Below the pieces are notes generated by a model, which made no database searches, was not told the origin of the DNA, and saw only the letters and a list, made by a program, of their open reading frames with translations. A program made the position numbers and the translations under genes. This document shows positions 27,144-36,003 of a DNA stretch of 64,000 bases, one piece after another (positions within the stretch are counted from its first letter, which is position 1; each line of letters opens with the position of its first letter). The DNA comes from Desulfosporosinus hippei DSM 8344 (GTDB lineage: Bacteria; Bacillota; Desulfitobacteriia; Desulfitobacteriales; Desulfitobacteriaceae): contig NZ_FNCP01000005.1 in NCBI RefSeq assembly GCF_900100785.1, positions 124,001 to 188,000 on the forward strand. Reading direction: 5' to 3'.

Positions 27144-28061
27144 ATGATTGCCGATCCTTTGAAAATCTTTGTAACCGTAGCTGAACTTAAAAATTTTTCC
27201 CGTGCAGCTGAAGAACTATATTTGTCCCAGCCCAGTGTAAGTTTACAAATAAGGAATTTAGAAAATGAACTTGGCTCCAAGTTAATTAACCGATCTCCAA
27301 AACACCTAGAGCTCACTCAAGCAGGTGAGATTCTCTACGGCATAGCTAAGCAAATTTTGCTGCTTTATGATAAAGCGAAGCTGGAAATTAACCAGTTAAC
27401 CAACACGGTTACCGGATCACTTAAAGTTGGGGCCAGCTATACTATTGGAGAGTACATTTTGCCTTATGCCTTAACTGAATTTGTTGCCCAATTTCCAAAT
27501 GTGGACATAGAGGCATCTATTGCTAATACGGTAGAAATCACTAATGCCGTTCGCTCCAATCATCTTGACCTGGGATTAGTAGAAGGTGAAGTTAATCACG
27601 CTGATCTGGACGTCCAAGCTTTAATGGATGACGAAATCATTTTAGTTGTGCCAAATCAACATGTTCTGGCCGGACTCCCCGTTGTTACAGCAGAGGATCT
27701 CCAAGATCGCGTCTGGATTCTAAGAGAAAGTGGTTCCGGAACACGCGATTATAGTGACAAGTTAATCAAAGAATGGAAAATTGATGTTAAAAAGACTCAC
27801 ATTTTTGGAAGCAGCCAAGCCGTAAAACAAGCGGTTATTGCCGGCTTAGGAATTGCCCTGGTCTCAAGCTGGATTGTACACAAGGAACTAAAAACAAAGG
27901 AATTAACCGCCATTCGGATTAAGGACAAACGATTAGTTCGTTCATTTTCCATAATTAGACCAAAGAACAGCGAAATGTCTATGGCTATGAATATTTTTAC
28001 GGAAAACCTTCTCTCACACGACCTGATTTCGTCTTTAATTGATAATACTCAATCGGTCTAA
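27144..28061 (+). CDS. LysR-family regulator (CysL/YeiE-like)
   Basis: 305 residues. The winged HTH is at the N-terminus (LKIFVTVAELKNFSRAAEELYLSQPSVSLQIRNLENELGSKL) and the rest is the two-lobed effector domain (GSLKVGASYTIGEYILPYALTEF; VWILRESGSGTRDYSD). The latter block is typical of the CysL/YeiE branch linked to sulfur metabolism. It is divergent from the YeiH-like gene and probably activates it. AGGGGTG precedes the ATG. Confidence 0.92.
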   Translation: MIADPLKIFVTVAELKNFSRAAEELYLSQPSVSLQIRNLENELGSKLINRSPKHLELTQAGEILYGIAKQILLLYDKAKLEINQLTNTVTGSLKVGASYTIGEYILPYALTEFVAQFPNVDIEASIANTVEITNAVRSNHLDLGLVEGEVNHADLDVQALMDDEIILVVPNQHVLAGLPVVTAEDLQDRVWILRESGSGTRDYSDKLIKEWKIDVKKTHIFGSSQAVKQAVIAGLGIALVSSWIVHKELKTKELTAIRIKDKRLVRSFSIIRPKNSEMSMAMNIFTENLLSHDLISSLIDNTQSV

Positions 28062-28085
28062 AAGGAATGTTAACCGTAATCGCAA

Positions 28086-28122
28086 GCCTCCTCCTTTCAC
28101 TATTAGAGTGGAAGGAGGAGGC
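28086..28122 (+). terminator. Terminator of the LysR-type gene
   Basis: GCCTCCTCCTT-CACT and AGTG-AAGGAGGAGGC arms form a GC-rich hairpin, 25 nt after the LysR stop. TGCTTTTC follows. Confidence 0.75.
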
Positions 28123-28152
28123 TGCTTTTCGTGCCAGTACACCTTATGAGTT

Positions 28153-28359
28153 TTATACCATTCGAAAAATTTGGACTCCATCCTGGAATTCAATCTCTAA
28201 TTCACCTTTTTCAGCCAAATATACAAGATGAGCTAAAGTTTCAGCCATTGCAAAACGCAGCTCATGAAAACTAAGGTCTTGTCTAAAAACTTGAAGGCAT
28301 ACCATTCTCACTAAACAAGACATTAAGGGCTTCGAGAATATATCTACGGTTAGCCCCTG
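28153..28359 (-). pseudogene. 3' remnant of an MBL-fold metallohydrolase
   Basis: An in-frame stretch of 68 codons ends at TAA 28155 and is closed upstream by TAG at 28362-28360. The C-terminal part, [20 protein letters not shown] then [11 protein letters not shown], resembles the C-terminal helix-strand module of MBL-fold hydrolases. No start codon with a ribosome site and no metal-binding N-terminus (HxHxDH) is present. It is therefore a decayed gene end, partly overwritten by the promoter of the aminotransferase that follows. Confidence 0.55.
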
Positions 28360-28373
28360 CTACTTAAAATCAG

Positions 28374-28437
28374 CAACTGGATGTATTTCATAATCATCCA
28401 ATTGGATGTTGTGTCGTCAGATTCTCCTTTCTATAAT
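28374..28437 (+). promoter_or_regulatory. Promoter with repeated CAAYTGGATG boxes (MocR-type operator candidate)
   Basis: TTGTGT (28409-28414), a 17-nt spacer and TATAAT (28432-28437). Immediately upstream lies the 14-bp palindrome CATCCAATTGGATG (28395-28408). CAACTGGATG at 28374-28383 repeats half of it 25 bp away. MocR proteins of the GabR/PdxR type bind repeated boxes near -35, and a MocR gene follows downstream. Confidence 0.6.
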
Positions 28438-28468
28438 TAACTAAAACTTAATAGGAGGAAGAACCATT

Positions 28469-29635
28469 ATGCAATATACCTTTGCTGAAAGAGTAACCCA
28501 TATGGATAGCTCGGCAATACGTGAACTCTTAAAGGTTGCAGAGCAACCACAGATTATTTCGTTTGCAGGAGGTCTTCCAGCTGCGGAGTTATTTCCTCTT
28601 GAAGAAATTAAGGAATCCTATTACCAAGTTCTAGGAGCAAAAGATCCTTCAGTCCTTCAATATGGGGCAACAGAGGGATATCTGCCTTTGCGCCAGGAAA
28701 TAGCCGCTCAAATGCGAGTGAGAGGAATCGTGACAGAAGCTGAGAACATTCTACTTACCAACGGTTCACAACAAGGATTAGATCTACTGGCAAAGCTATT
28801 TATTAATCCCGGCGACGTCGTACTTTTACAGAATCCCAGCTATCTAGGAGCCATCCAATCCTTTCAAAGCTACCAGGCCAATTTTATGACAATCCCAACT
28901 AATGACGCAGGAATTGACGAGAATGCTCTCGAAGTATTGATAAAACAGAACCAACCAAAGATTATTTACTTAACACCCACCTACCAGAATCCAACCGGAA
29001 GTACTTTTACCACTGATGAGCGAAAAGCTGTGCTCCGGATAGCACGCGACTATAGGGTTCCCATTATTGAGGATGACCCCTACAGCGAACTCTGTTATGA
29101 TGGTCAAGCCGCACCTCCTATCCGATCCTTTTCAACCGACGATGAAGTAATCTACTTGGGAACCTTTTCTAAAACTCTGGCACCTGGAATTCGGCTTGGT
29201 TGGATTGTCGGAGGAAAGAGTCTGATAGCTAAACTTGTCATAGCAAAACAAGGTGCCGATTTGCACACTGGTACTTTACTACAGAGGGCTACCCATTACT
29301 ATTTAACACACTTTTCACCAACTGAACATATTGAGACGATTCGCCATGCTTATCAATGCCGAAGGGACCTTATGCTTAGTGAGCTTAAGAAAGCCTTCTC
29401 GAACAAGGCCCTATGGACTGAACCAACCGGAGGAATGTTTATTTGGCTGACTTTGCCTGAAGGATATGATACCCTAAAGCTTTTACCTAAAGCATTAGCA
29501 ACTAATGTAGCATATGTTCCTGGAGCTAATTTTTATGTGAATAAAAAAAGTCATAATAGCATGAGACTAAACTTCTCTAACCCTTCCCCATCTCAAATCC
29601 AACAAGGGATAAAACTTTTAGCCAAAATACTTTGA
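28469..29635 (+). CDS. PLP-dependent aminotransferase, class I/II (2-aminoadipate/MocR-related type)
   Basis: 388 residues. Fold-type I features: YGATEGYLPLRQEIA, LLTNGSQQGLDLLAKLF, IYLTPTYQNPTGST, IIEDDPYSEL, and GTFSKTLAPGIRLGW with the Schiff-base Lys. It most resembles 2-aminoadipate/kynurenine or multi-substrate transaminases; the substrate cannot be told. It is clearly homologous to the aminotransferase half of the next gene, so one probably arose by duplication with gain or loss of the DNA-binding domain. AGGAGG precedes the ATG. Confidence 0.88.
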   Translation: MQYTFAERVTHMDSSAIRELLKVAEQPQIISFAGGLPAAELFPLEEIKESYYQVLGAKDPSVLQYGATEGYLPLRQEIAAQMRVRGIVTEAENILLTNGSQQGLDLLAKLFINPGDVVLLQNPSYLGAIQSFQSYQANFMTIPTNDAGIDENALEVLIKQNQPKIIYLTPTYQNPTGSTFTTDERKAVLRIARDYRVPIIEDDPYSELCYDGQAAPPIRSFSTDDEVIYLGTFSKTLAPGIRLGWIVGGKSLIAKLVIAKQGADLHTGTLLQRATHYYLTHFSPTEHIETIRHAYQCRRDLMLSELKKAFSNKALWTEPTGGMFIWLTLPEGYDTLKLLPKALATNVAYVPGANFYVNKKSHNSMRLNFSNPSPSQIQQGIKLLAKIL

Positions 29636-29691
29636 TTGCGATGCCCTAGGCTCATGCTTTTGGCACGCATATACGAATTGAGGATATGAAC

Positions 29692-31245
29692 ATGAAGCTG
29701 AATTTAGACCGCTCCCTTAAGACACCGCTTTATTTACAGATAAGGAGCCAGATTCGTCTGCTTATCCTGACAAACGAACTTCCATCCGGTTACCGACTTC
29801 CTCCTGAGCGAAAACTGGCCACCCTATTAGGAGTAAATCGCACAACAGTGGTTAATGCCTATCATGAACTGGTAGCAGATGGCTTGATACGGTCACATGT
29901 GGGCAAAGGAAGTACTGTAAATTCTCTTCAAACAATTCAACACTCTCTGGAAGGCTCCTCTAATACCATTCGTGCAGAGGCACAACCTGTACCTGTTCAA
30001 CCAATATCTTGGCAAAATTTCTATACCAGTCAGTCTAAACGAATGCATAACCCAGTATTAGCGTCGATATTAGACGAGATTAGTAACGAAGACCGGATCT
30101 CTTTTGCCTTAGGATCCCCTGCAGGGGAATATTATCCATTAAAAGAACTTAATGAAATATGTCAAGAGATAATTCGCCCTGGCAATTGGAAAGCTTTCGA
30201 ATATGCATCTACCATTGGACATTATCCTCTGCGCCAATATTTAGCCAATTGGTTCAATAGCCAAGGCATAGATACCAACCCCCAAGAAATCCTCATAACT
30301 TCAGGATCTCAACAAGGACTCGATCTTCTGACTAAAGTATTCCTAGAACCCGGCGACTATGTTGTGATGGAAGAACCTTCCTTCTTAGGGGCGATTGGAG
30401 TTTTTAAATCGTCAGGTGCGCACATTCTTACTGTACCCCTGGATGAAGAAGGGTTAAGAACTGATGTATTAGAGCAGATACTCTCCAGACATCGTCCTAA
30501 ATTTATCTACACCCTTCCAACCTTTCAAAATCCTACGGGAACAACCATGAGTTTGGAGCGGCGTCATCAACTTCTTAAGTTAGCTTATCAATTTCACATA
30601 CCAATTGTGGAAGACGATCCCTATAGTGAACTCTATTATGGAGAAAAGTCTCTGCCAAGTCTAAAATCCTTTGACGAGCATGAGCACGTCATCTATCTCG
30701 GCACCTTTTCGAAAATGCTTTTCCCAGGTCTTCGACTAGGGTGGTGTATTGCTCCTTCCCAGTTACTTGAACAATTATCACTTGCCAAACAGCACGTTGA
30801 CCTACATAGCAGCACAACAACTCAATGGATCATGACTGAATTCTGCAACCGAGGGCTACTTGACATTCATCTCCCCCTCGTACGTAACCACTATAAGCTT
30901 CAGCGTGATGCCATGATTGCTGCCTTGGAGGAGTATGCTCCTGAAGGCTTATCCTGGACAATACCGACAGGTGGGTATTACATATGGTGTCAACTCCCCC
31001 AAGAAATGAAAGCCACAGCTCTACTTACCAAGGCCGCCGAAAAAAAAGTAGCCTTCGTCCCGGGAAATGCTTTCTATGTTAACTCTGGTGGAAGAAGCTG
31101 TATTAGACTCTGTTTTTCTCGTCATTCCACATCAACAATTCGCGAAGGAATTTTTCGGCTTTGCAGAGCAATATCTGAGCTCATAAATCAGCCACACCTT
31201 GACAGAAAAACTCTACAACCTCATTTTAGGGAACCATTAGTATAG
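29692..31245 (+). CDS. MocR/PdxR-like regulator: GntR wHTH fused to aminotransferase domain
   Basis: About 517 residues. N-terminal GntR-type winged HTH (about 1-75: PLYLQIRSQIRLLILTNELPSGYRLPPERKLATLLGVNRTTVVNAYHEL), a linker, then a fold-type I aminotransferase domain with IYTLPTFQNPTGTT, IVEDDPYSELYYG and GTFSKMLFPGLRLGW (PLP Lys retained). MocR proteins use the aminotransferase domain to sense PLP-amino-acid adducts and regulate neighbouring genes. It probably acts on the repeated boxes before 28469. Start ATG 29692 follows GAGG; ATG 29686 is also in frame. Confidence 0.92.
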   Translation: MKLNLDRSLKTPLYLQIRSQIRLLILTNELPSGYRLPPERKLATLLGVNRTTVVNAYHELVADGLIRSHVGKGSTVNSLQTIQHSLEGSSNTIRAEAQPVPVQPISWQNFYTSQSKRMHNPVLASILDEISNEDRISFALGSPAGEYYPLKELNEICQEIIRPGNWKAFEYASTIGHYPLRQYLANWFNSQGIDTNPQEILITSGSQQGLDLLTKVFLEPGDYVVMEEPSFLGAIGVFKSSGAHILTVPLDEEGLRTDVLEQILSRHRPKFIYTLPTFQNPTGTTMSLERRHQLLKLAYQFHIPIVEDDPYSELYYGEKSLPSLKSFDEHEHVIYLGTFSKMLFPGLRLGWCIAPSQLLEQLSLAKQHVDLHSSTTTQWIMTEFCNRGLLDIHLPLVRNHYKLQRDAMIAALEEYAPEGLSWTIPTGGYYIWCQLPQEMKATALLTKAAEKKVAFVPGNAFYVNSGGRSCIRLCFSRHSTSTIREGIFRLCRAISELINQPHLDRKTLQPHFREPLV

Positions 31246-31291
31246 AATGATGAAGAAGGGGCTTAATCTATAGCCCTTTCTTCATCATTCT
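31244..31291 (+). terminator. Hairpin after the MocR-type gene
   Basis: AGAATGATGAAGAAGGGGC pairs with a near-perfect complement at 31273-31291 (one G-T). It overlaps the stop codon. No T-run follows, so termination may be incomplete. Confidence 0.65.
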
Positions 31292-31406
31292 ATGGATTCC
31301 GATACCACTTCATAGTCTCAATACATTTGACTAGCCGAAGAAAACTATTCAAAATCTATTGGTAAAGTCGACATTTTCCCTTGCAATAAAAGACTAAGTA
31401 ACCCTA

Positions 31407-31922
31407 TTAATAGTTGTGCCAATGGACTTTCTCAAATTGTAAGTCTTGATCTACATAAGGGGTTTTGGTCTCATCAGGGTATCCTATCGAAATTATCGAA
31501 GCGACCTTAAGGTTTTCTGGGATACTTAAGATCCTGCGCACATACTGTTCTGCGGTTTCATATTCCGAAAAAAGTCGTTCCCTTATTTGGATCCAGCAAG
31601 ATCCCAAGCCTAATGATTCTGATGTAAGTTGCAGAATTGTCGCCGCAATTGAAGCGTCTTCTATCCAGACATCACTTTTTGCCGGATCAGCCAAGATCAC
31701 AATGCCTAACGCTGCATCTTTCAGAAATCCAGCGCCTTTCTTGCTGGATGCTAATTGGGTTAATACGTCAGAGTCGTCGACAACAAGAAATTGCCAAGGT
31801 TGAAAACCACGAGATGATGGACTTAATAGCGCAGCTTTAATAAGTACTTGAACTGTTTCAGAATCCAATTTCTCAGGTTTGTATTTACGAATACTGCGGC
31901 GTCTATAAAGAAGATCCAGCAT
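31407..31922 (-). CDS. Nitroreductase-family FMN protein
   Basis: 171 residues from the ATG at 31922 with GAGGAGA upstream. YRRRSIRKYKPEKLDSETVQVLIKAALLSPSSRGFQPWQFLVVDD is the FMN-binding N-terminus; AALGIVILADPAKSDVWIEDASIAATILQLTSESLGLGSCWIQ and SIISIGYPDETK follow. It probably reduces nitro compounds, quinones or enones with NAD(P)H, possibly as a dimer. Monocistronic. Confidence 0.9.
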   Translation of the reverse strand: MLDLLYRRRSIRKYKPEKLDSETVQVLIKAALLSPSSRGFQPWQFLVVDDSDVLTQLASSKKGAGFLKDAALGIVILADPAKSDVWIEDASIAATILQLTSESLGLGSCWIQIRERLFSEYETAEQYVRRILSIPENLKVASIISIGYPDETKTPYVDQDLQFEKVHWHNY

Positions 31923-32205
31923 AATTTCTCCTCTCCCATTCAAATTGAAACTAATTAACCACGAATAGTCTTTCTGCGTATAATAACACCTTATACTATT
32001 TCAGCCATTTTTCAAGTCTTCCGATTCTCAAGTTAGAGAAATTCCTATTTTCGGTTAAGATCACTTATAGCTTATAATACCCATAAAATTATTCTCAAAG
32101 ATCCTTTTTAGAAAAGGAAATGAGTATCCATCTCTAGAAAATAAATGGACAAATGGGTTCATCACTCCAAATCCTAGACTGCAAAGAAAGGATGTGTATT
32201 AGTCA

Positions 32206-33075
32206 ATGCAAAAGAACAACCTAGTTATAATTCTCATTTTCTTAGCACTTCTGATTCTCACACTCCTTCTTTATAAATCTCAAGACTTAAAAAAAGCCTA
32301 TAAATTAAAGGTCGAGGAAGGCTTAGGTCATGGAATTGAATTTGAAACTACATTAGTATCGGAAATTGACGTCAATCATTTACCTTTACCTGTTCAGAGA
32401 TACCTGAACTATGTTGGTGTAATCGGTAAAGAAAAAGTCTATAATTTCAGAATTCACTTTACAGGGCAAATGAAGATAGACCCCAAAAAGGATTGGCTGA
32501 AGATTAATCCCGAACAATATAACTTTATGGATGACCTTGCAAGAATATTTTATATAAAAGCAAAAATGTACAGAATACCGATTTTAGGTTTAGATTCCTA
32601 TAAGCGAAGCAAAGGGAATATGTTGATCAAACTGGGAGGCGTCTTTACCGTGGCTGATGCTTCAGGCCCAGAAATGGACATAGGTGAACAAGTTACTTTA
32701 TTAAATGATATGTGTTTATGGGCACCAGCCACTCTAATTGATCCTAGGATTCAATGGGAAAGTATTGATTCCTTGACAGCTAAAGCTATCTTTAATGATA
32801 ACGGACGTAAAGTATCCGCAATTCTATACTTCAATCCTAGCGGTGCGTTGACAAACTTTGTCACAGAAGATCGATACATGACCATTGGCAAGACATACCA
32901 AAAAGCACAATGGTCAACCCCTGTCAAAGATTACGCAGAAGTCAATGGATCTAAACTACCAACCTATGGTGAAGGCATTTGGCACTTACCTGAAGGTGAT
33001 TATTGTTACGCTAAGTTTAAGCTAGAGCAAGTCGATTATAACGTTAAGACCATTAAACCTCAACCTAAAGTCTAA
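32206..33075 (+). CDS. DUF6544/DUF6920-like membrane-anchored protein
   Basis: 289 residues. An N-terminal transmembrane segment (NLVIILIFLALLILTLLLY) is followed by a globular part with the family motif LPLPVQRYLNYVGVIGKEKV. Further on, GGVFTVADASGPEMDIGEQVTLLNDMCLWAPATLID and GIWHLPEGDYCYAKFKLEQVDYNV match proteins of unknown function. No enzyme motif is recognised. The ribosome site (AAAGGA) is 13 nt upstream, so translation may be modest. Isolated between convergent operons. Confidence 0.8.
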   Translation: MQKNNLVIILIFLALLILTLLLYKSQDLKKAYKLKVEEGLGHGIEFETTLVSEIDVNHLPLPVQRYLNYVGVIGKEKVYNFRIHFTGQMKIDPKKDWLKINPEQYNFMDDLARIFYIKAKMYRIPILGLDSYKRSKGNMLIKLGGVFTVADASGPEMDIGEQVTLLNDMCLWAPATLIDPRIQWESIDSLTAKAIFNDNGRKVSAILYFNPSGALTNFVTEDRYMTIGKTYQKAQWSTPVKDYAEVNGSKLPTYGEGIWHLPEGDYCYAKFKLEQVDYNVKTIKPQPKV

Positions 33076-33110
33076 AGTTAAAATCTATTATGGTAAACCT
33101 TATTGAGTAA

Positions 33111-33164
33111 ATGCAGAGCAAGTCGTCGCCTTAATCGGTTAACGGCTTGCTCTGCATTTTTGTT
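33111..33164 (+). terminator. Terminator of the DUF6544-like gene
   Basis: ATGCAGAGCAAG (33111-33122) and CTTGCTCTGCAT (33146-33157) with TTTTTGTT after it. Confidence 0.9.
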
Positions 33165-33218
33165 ACCAAGAGAATTTAAGGCTCCTGAAAAGTTTCCCTA
33201 GTTGAAATACGTTCACAG

Positions 33219-33274
33219 CAAACAAAGCGTGCGTTCTTTCTTCACTGTCAAGAAGAAGGATGTCGCTTTGTTTG
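33219..33274 (-). terminator. Hairpin after cobK
   Basis: CAAACAAAGCG and CGCTTTGTTTG enclose an inner TTCTTTCTT/AAGAAGAA stem. It is 45 nt after the cobK stop. There is no long T-run, so strength is uncertain. Confidence 0.6.
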
Positions 33275-33318
33275 TATAGATGCTTCACGAGTTTTAGGAT
33301 AGCCCCTTTATTATTAAG

Positions 33319-34050
33319 TTAAGTAGCTCTCGCAACATTAGCATCCACCCAATCTAGTAACTCATGAACACTATACACGGTTAATCCTAAATTAACTGTG
33401 TTTCTTTTTATTAGAACTATCTCTAAGCCCAACTCTAAGGCTGCAGAGATTTTCGTATCTGTTCCACCTGCAGACCCACTATCTCGAGTCAAAAGAATAT
33501 CAGCTCCATAGAATTTAAAAAATACTCTATTAACCTCTTTTGAGAATTGCCCTTGCATAGCTACAATATCCCTTGGAGAAATGCCCATATCCTGGCATTT
33601 TTGAACCAAACGTCCTTCCGGCAAGACCCTGACAACTATACGGGCAAATCGAGCGAAGGAACTTCTAACTATACTGTCTAATTGGTGGCTACCCGTCGTA
33701 ACAAAAACCGTTGCAAGACGGCCCTTCTCTTGATACAAAGCACTAACGCGTTGTTCTAATAGTGACAATGCCTCTTCCCAATTAGCAATAGGATATATTA
33801 AAGGACTGACAGGAATAATTGTCTCCGGTCTTTCTAAACGAAGATAAGGAATCCCTCTTTGTTCACCCCAATTGCGTAGAGGGGCAAACTTTAAACTGCT
33901 GGAAGGAGGACTAGCATCAATAATTAATGAAGGCAAATGCAAACATGATTTTTCATTCCACATTTGGATTCTCATAAGCTCAAGCCTTCTATTGTTGAGA
34001 CACTCACTGATCTCTCTTGCTGCAGCTGTTTCTCCTAAAAGTAATATCAT
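33319..34050 (-). CDS. cobK: Precorrin-6A/cobalt-precorrin-6A reductase
   Basis: 243 residues. ILLLGETAAAREI starts a Rossmann-like fold, LIIDASPP (about 42-49) is the usual DATHP region in modified form, IPYLRLERPE follows, and ADILLTRDSGSAGGTDTKISAALELGLEIVLIKR is the conserved NADPH-binding C-terminal block. CobK/CbiJ reduces precorrin-6A or its cobalt form during cobalamin ring synthesis. It ends the cbiMNQO operon, joining cobalt uptake to B12 synthesis. GGAGG precedes the ATG. Confidence 0.88.
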   Translation of the reverse strand: MILLLGETAAAREISECLNNRRLELMRIQMWNEKSCLHLPSLIIDASPPSSSLKFAPLRNWGEQRGIPYLRLERPETIIPVSPLIYPIANWEEALSLLEQRVSALYQEKGRLATVFVTTGSHQLDSIVRSSFARFARIVVRVLPEGRLVQKCQDMGISPRDIVAMQGQFSKEVNRVFFKFYGADILLTRDSGSAGGTDTKISAALELGLEIVLIKRNTVNLGLTVYSVHELLDWVDANVARAT

Positions 34051-34080
34051 CGTTAACCTCCATGGAGATGTCCATTAACT

Positions 34081-34935
34081 CTATGCACTTTGCTGTCCTT
34101 TCTTAAGAGGGATGTTCTGAAACAATTGATCTTTTGTTTTCGGTAAAGGGGCGGAGGCAGGCAGCCATCCTTTTTTAACTAACTCACTATGTGCTTCTAT
34201 TAGCCAGGGAATTGTAAGGTCAGCACGCTTAACTATCTCCGGACGAGTTAACAGGTCACCAGGCAATCCATGAGCGATAATTTCTCCGCGATACATTATT
34301 GCTAGCCTATCTGACCAGCTGTAAGCTAAATCAACATCATGAGTTGACAATACGATAGTTTTTCCTTCAGAACTCAGTTTATCGAGAAGCAGCATAAACT
34401 CCTGTGAATGACGCGGATCCATTCCTGCGGTTGGCTCGTCAAAAATAATAATTTCGGGTTCCATAGCTAATACCCCGGCAATAGAAACCCGCTTTTTCTG
34501 TCCGTAACTTAACAAGTGTGTTGGTTTCCCCTCTAGTTCTGAGGTCTCTGTATCTGTTAAGGCCTGTCTAACTCTTTTTGTAACTTCTTCTTCTGAAAGT
34601 CCCAGATTGAGTGGGCCAAAAGAGATGTCCTGCCATACACTCGCTGAAAACAACTGACTATCCGGATCTTGAAAGACAATTCCGACTTTCTTGCGTAATT
34701 CAATTAAAGGCTTCTTTTTATAAGAAATGGCCTGCCCTTGAAATTTAATTGTACCCGAGCTTGGGCTATAAATTCCATTAAAATGCATAAATAAAGTAGA
34801 TTTTCCAGCTCCATTGGAACCAAGAATAGCTAATTTTTCTCCCTTTCGAACTTGCAAATTTACTTTGCGCAAAGCACTTGTGCCATCCGGATAAGAATAC
34901 TCCAAATCAACTGCTTCAAGTATGAGCTCTGACAT
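34081..34935 (-). CDS. cbiO: Cobalt ECF transporter ATPase
   Basis: 284 residues. GSNGAGKSTLF (Walker A), FQDPDSQLFS (Q-loop with the ECF-typical DPDxQ), LSYGQKKRVSIAGVL (signature) and IIIFDEPTAGMDP (Walker B) identify an EcfA/CbiO ATPase. ATG 34935 is chosen because GGAGG precedes it. It drives CbiMNQ, the energy-coupling cobalt importer. It follows cbiQ with a 4-bp gap. Confidence 0.95.
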   Translation of the reverse strand: MSELILEAVDLEYSYPDGTSALRKVNLQVRKGEKLAILGSNGAGKSTLFMHFNGIYSPSSGTIKFQGQAISYKKKPLIELRKKVGIVFQDPDSQLFSASVWQDISFGPLNLGLSEEEVTKRVRQALTDTETSELEGKPTHLLSYGQKKRVSIAGVLAMEPEIIIFDEPTAGMDPRHSQEFMLLLDKLSSEGKTIVLSTHDVDLAYSWSDRLAIMYRGEIIAHGLPGDLLTRPEIVKRADLTIPWLIEAHSELVKKGWLPASAPLPKTKDQLFQNIPLKKGQQSA

Positions 34936-34939
34936 CAAA

Positions 34940-35710
34940 TTACCTCCAAAGCAAATTCAATAGTATTAAAGGAATTTCAAGCCCTATTATTATACCATAA
35001 TTCTTAAGATTAACTGGGTGTTTCTTGGTATGAACCCTAATCTCTCCTGTGTAACACCTAGAAGCCATAGTATTGTATAAGTCTTGGGATTTCAGAAAAA
35101 CTTTCCCTAATAGTGCTGAAAACAACCTACTCATCGAGCGGAAAGAACTTTTCATAGATACATAACCTGACCGGGAAAGTTGAGCACGTCGAATCGTTGT
35201 TGCAGTATCTAAAAATACAAAGATAAACCGATAAATCAGCACCATTAATTCTGTAATGATAAAAGGAACTTTTAATCTATGTAGTACTGTAATCAGCTCC
35301 GTCAGAGGAGTCGTCAAAGCCAAGAAATAAAGACATGATACGGCCCCAATTGATCTGAGAAAGAGGTTGACGGCGGTGATCAAATCCGAGTAACGTATTC
35401 CTATCGTTAAGCTATTAATCCTATGAGCAAGCAAAAATCCCGAAGGATCGCTAGAAAGCGAGAATGCAATTGTTAAAACGCTAATCAAAAGAAAGGAAAG
35501 AGGAATTGCTAAAAGCTTAATTAATACACGTGCTGGAATACCTGCTTTTAGAATAATTCCTCCCGACATTATAGCTAAGATTACTAGAGGGGTGATCGTC
35601 GTTTTAGACGTGAGACACACAACCATTGTGAGCATAGCAAAAAGAGATTTTTCTGCGGGATGAACAGCTTTTAAATTATTATTATAAGCATAACTATCAA
35701 TAGCTATCAC
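34940..35710 (-). CDS. cbiQ: Cobalt ECF transporter transmembrane protein
   Basis: 256 residues, about five helices. HPAEKSLFAMLTMVVCL at the N-terminus and MASRCYTGEIRV near the C-terminus fit CbiQ/EcfT, including the coupling-helix region (about 180-225). GTG start overlaps the cbiN stop by 4 bp, indicating coupling. Confidence 0.93.
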   Translation of the reverse strand: MIAIDSYAYNNNLKAVHPAEKSLFAMLTMVVCLTSKTTITPLVILAIMSGGIILKAGIPARVLIKLLAIPLSFLLISVLTIAFSLSSDPSGFLLAHRINSLTIGIRYSDLITAVNLFLRSIGAVSCLYFLALTTPLTELITVLHRLKVPFIITELMVLIYRFIFVFLDTATTIRRAQLSRSGYVSMKSSFRSMSRLFSALLGKVFLKSQDLYNTMASRCYTGEIRVHTKKHPVNLKNYGIIIGLEIPLILLNLLWR

Positions 35711-36003
35711 GCTTGATCCCTCTTATTTTGACCCTGTCTGCCCTTGGAATAACCTATATAATAGAAAACAAATCCACTTCCTATTGCCGCTTGCAAGGCA
35801 AACAATAATGATTCAATCTCACCGCTAGGTGGTTCCCATAAGGACTCAAACCAAGGAGTGTAATCAGCATTGAGTTCCATGATAGCATCTGAAGCCAGAC
35901 CATCTGCGCCGCCGAATTCGGCGTCTCCTGCTACATAGAGGGGTAGAACTGCTAATAAGACAACAAATAGTAGAATTATCATATTCTTAGTAAAGAGCTT
36001 CAT
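35707..36003 (-). CDS. cbiN: Cobalt transport accessory protein
   Basis: 98 residues with two transmembrane helices ([17 protein letters not shown] and [20 protein letters not shown]). The loop contains [13 protein letters not shown] and [26 protein letters not shown], hallmarks of CbiN. Its extracellular loop helps CbiM load Co2+. ATGA overlap with cbiM. Confidence 0.95.
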   Translation of the reverse strand: MKLFTKNMIILLFVVLLAVLPLYVAGDAEFGGADGLASDAIMELNADYTPWFESLWEPPSGEIESLLFALQAAIGSGFVFYYIGYSKGRQGQNKRDQA

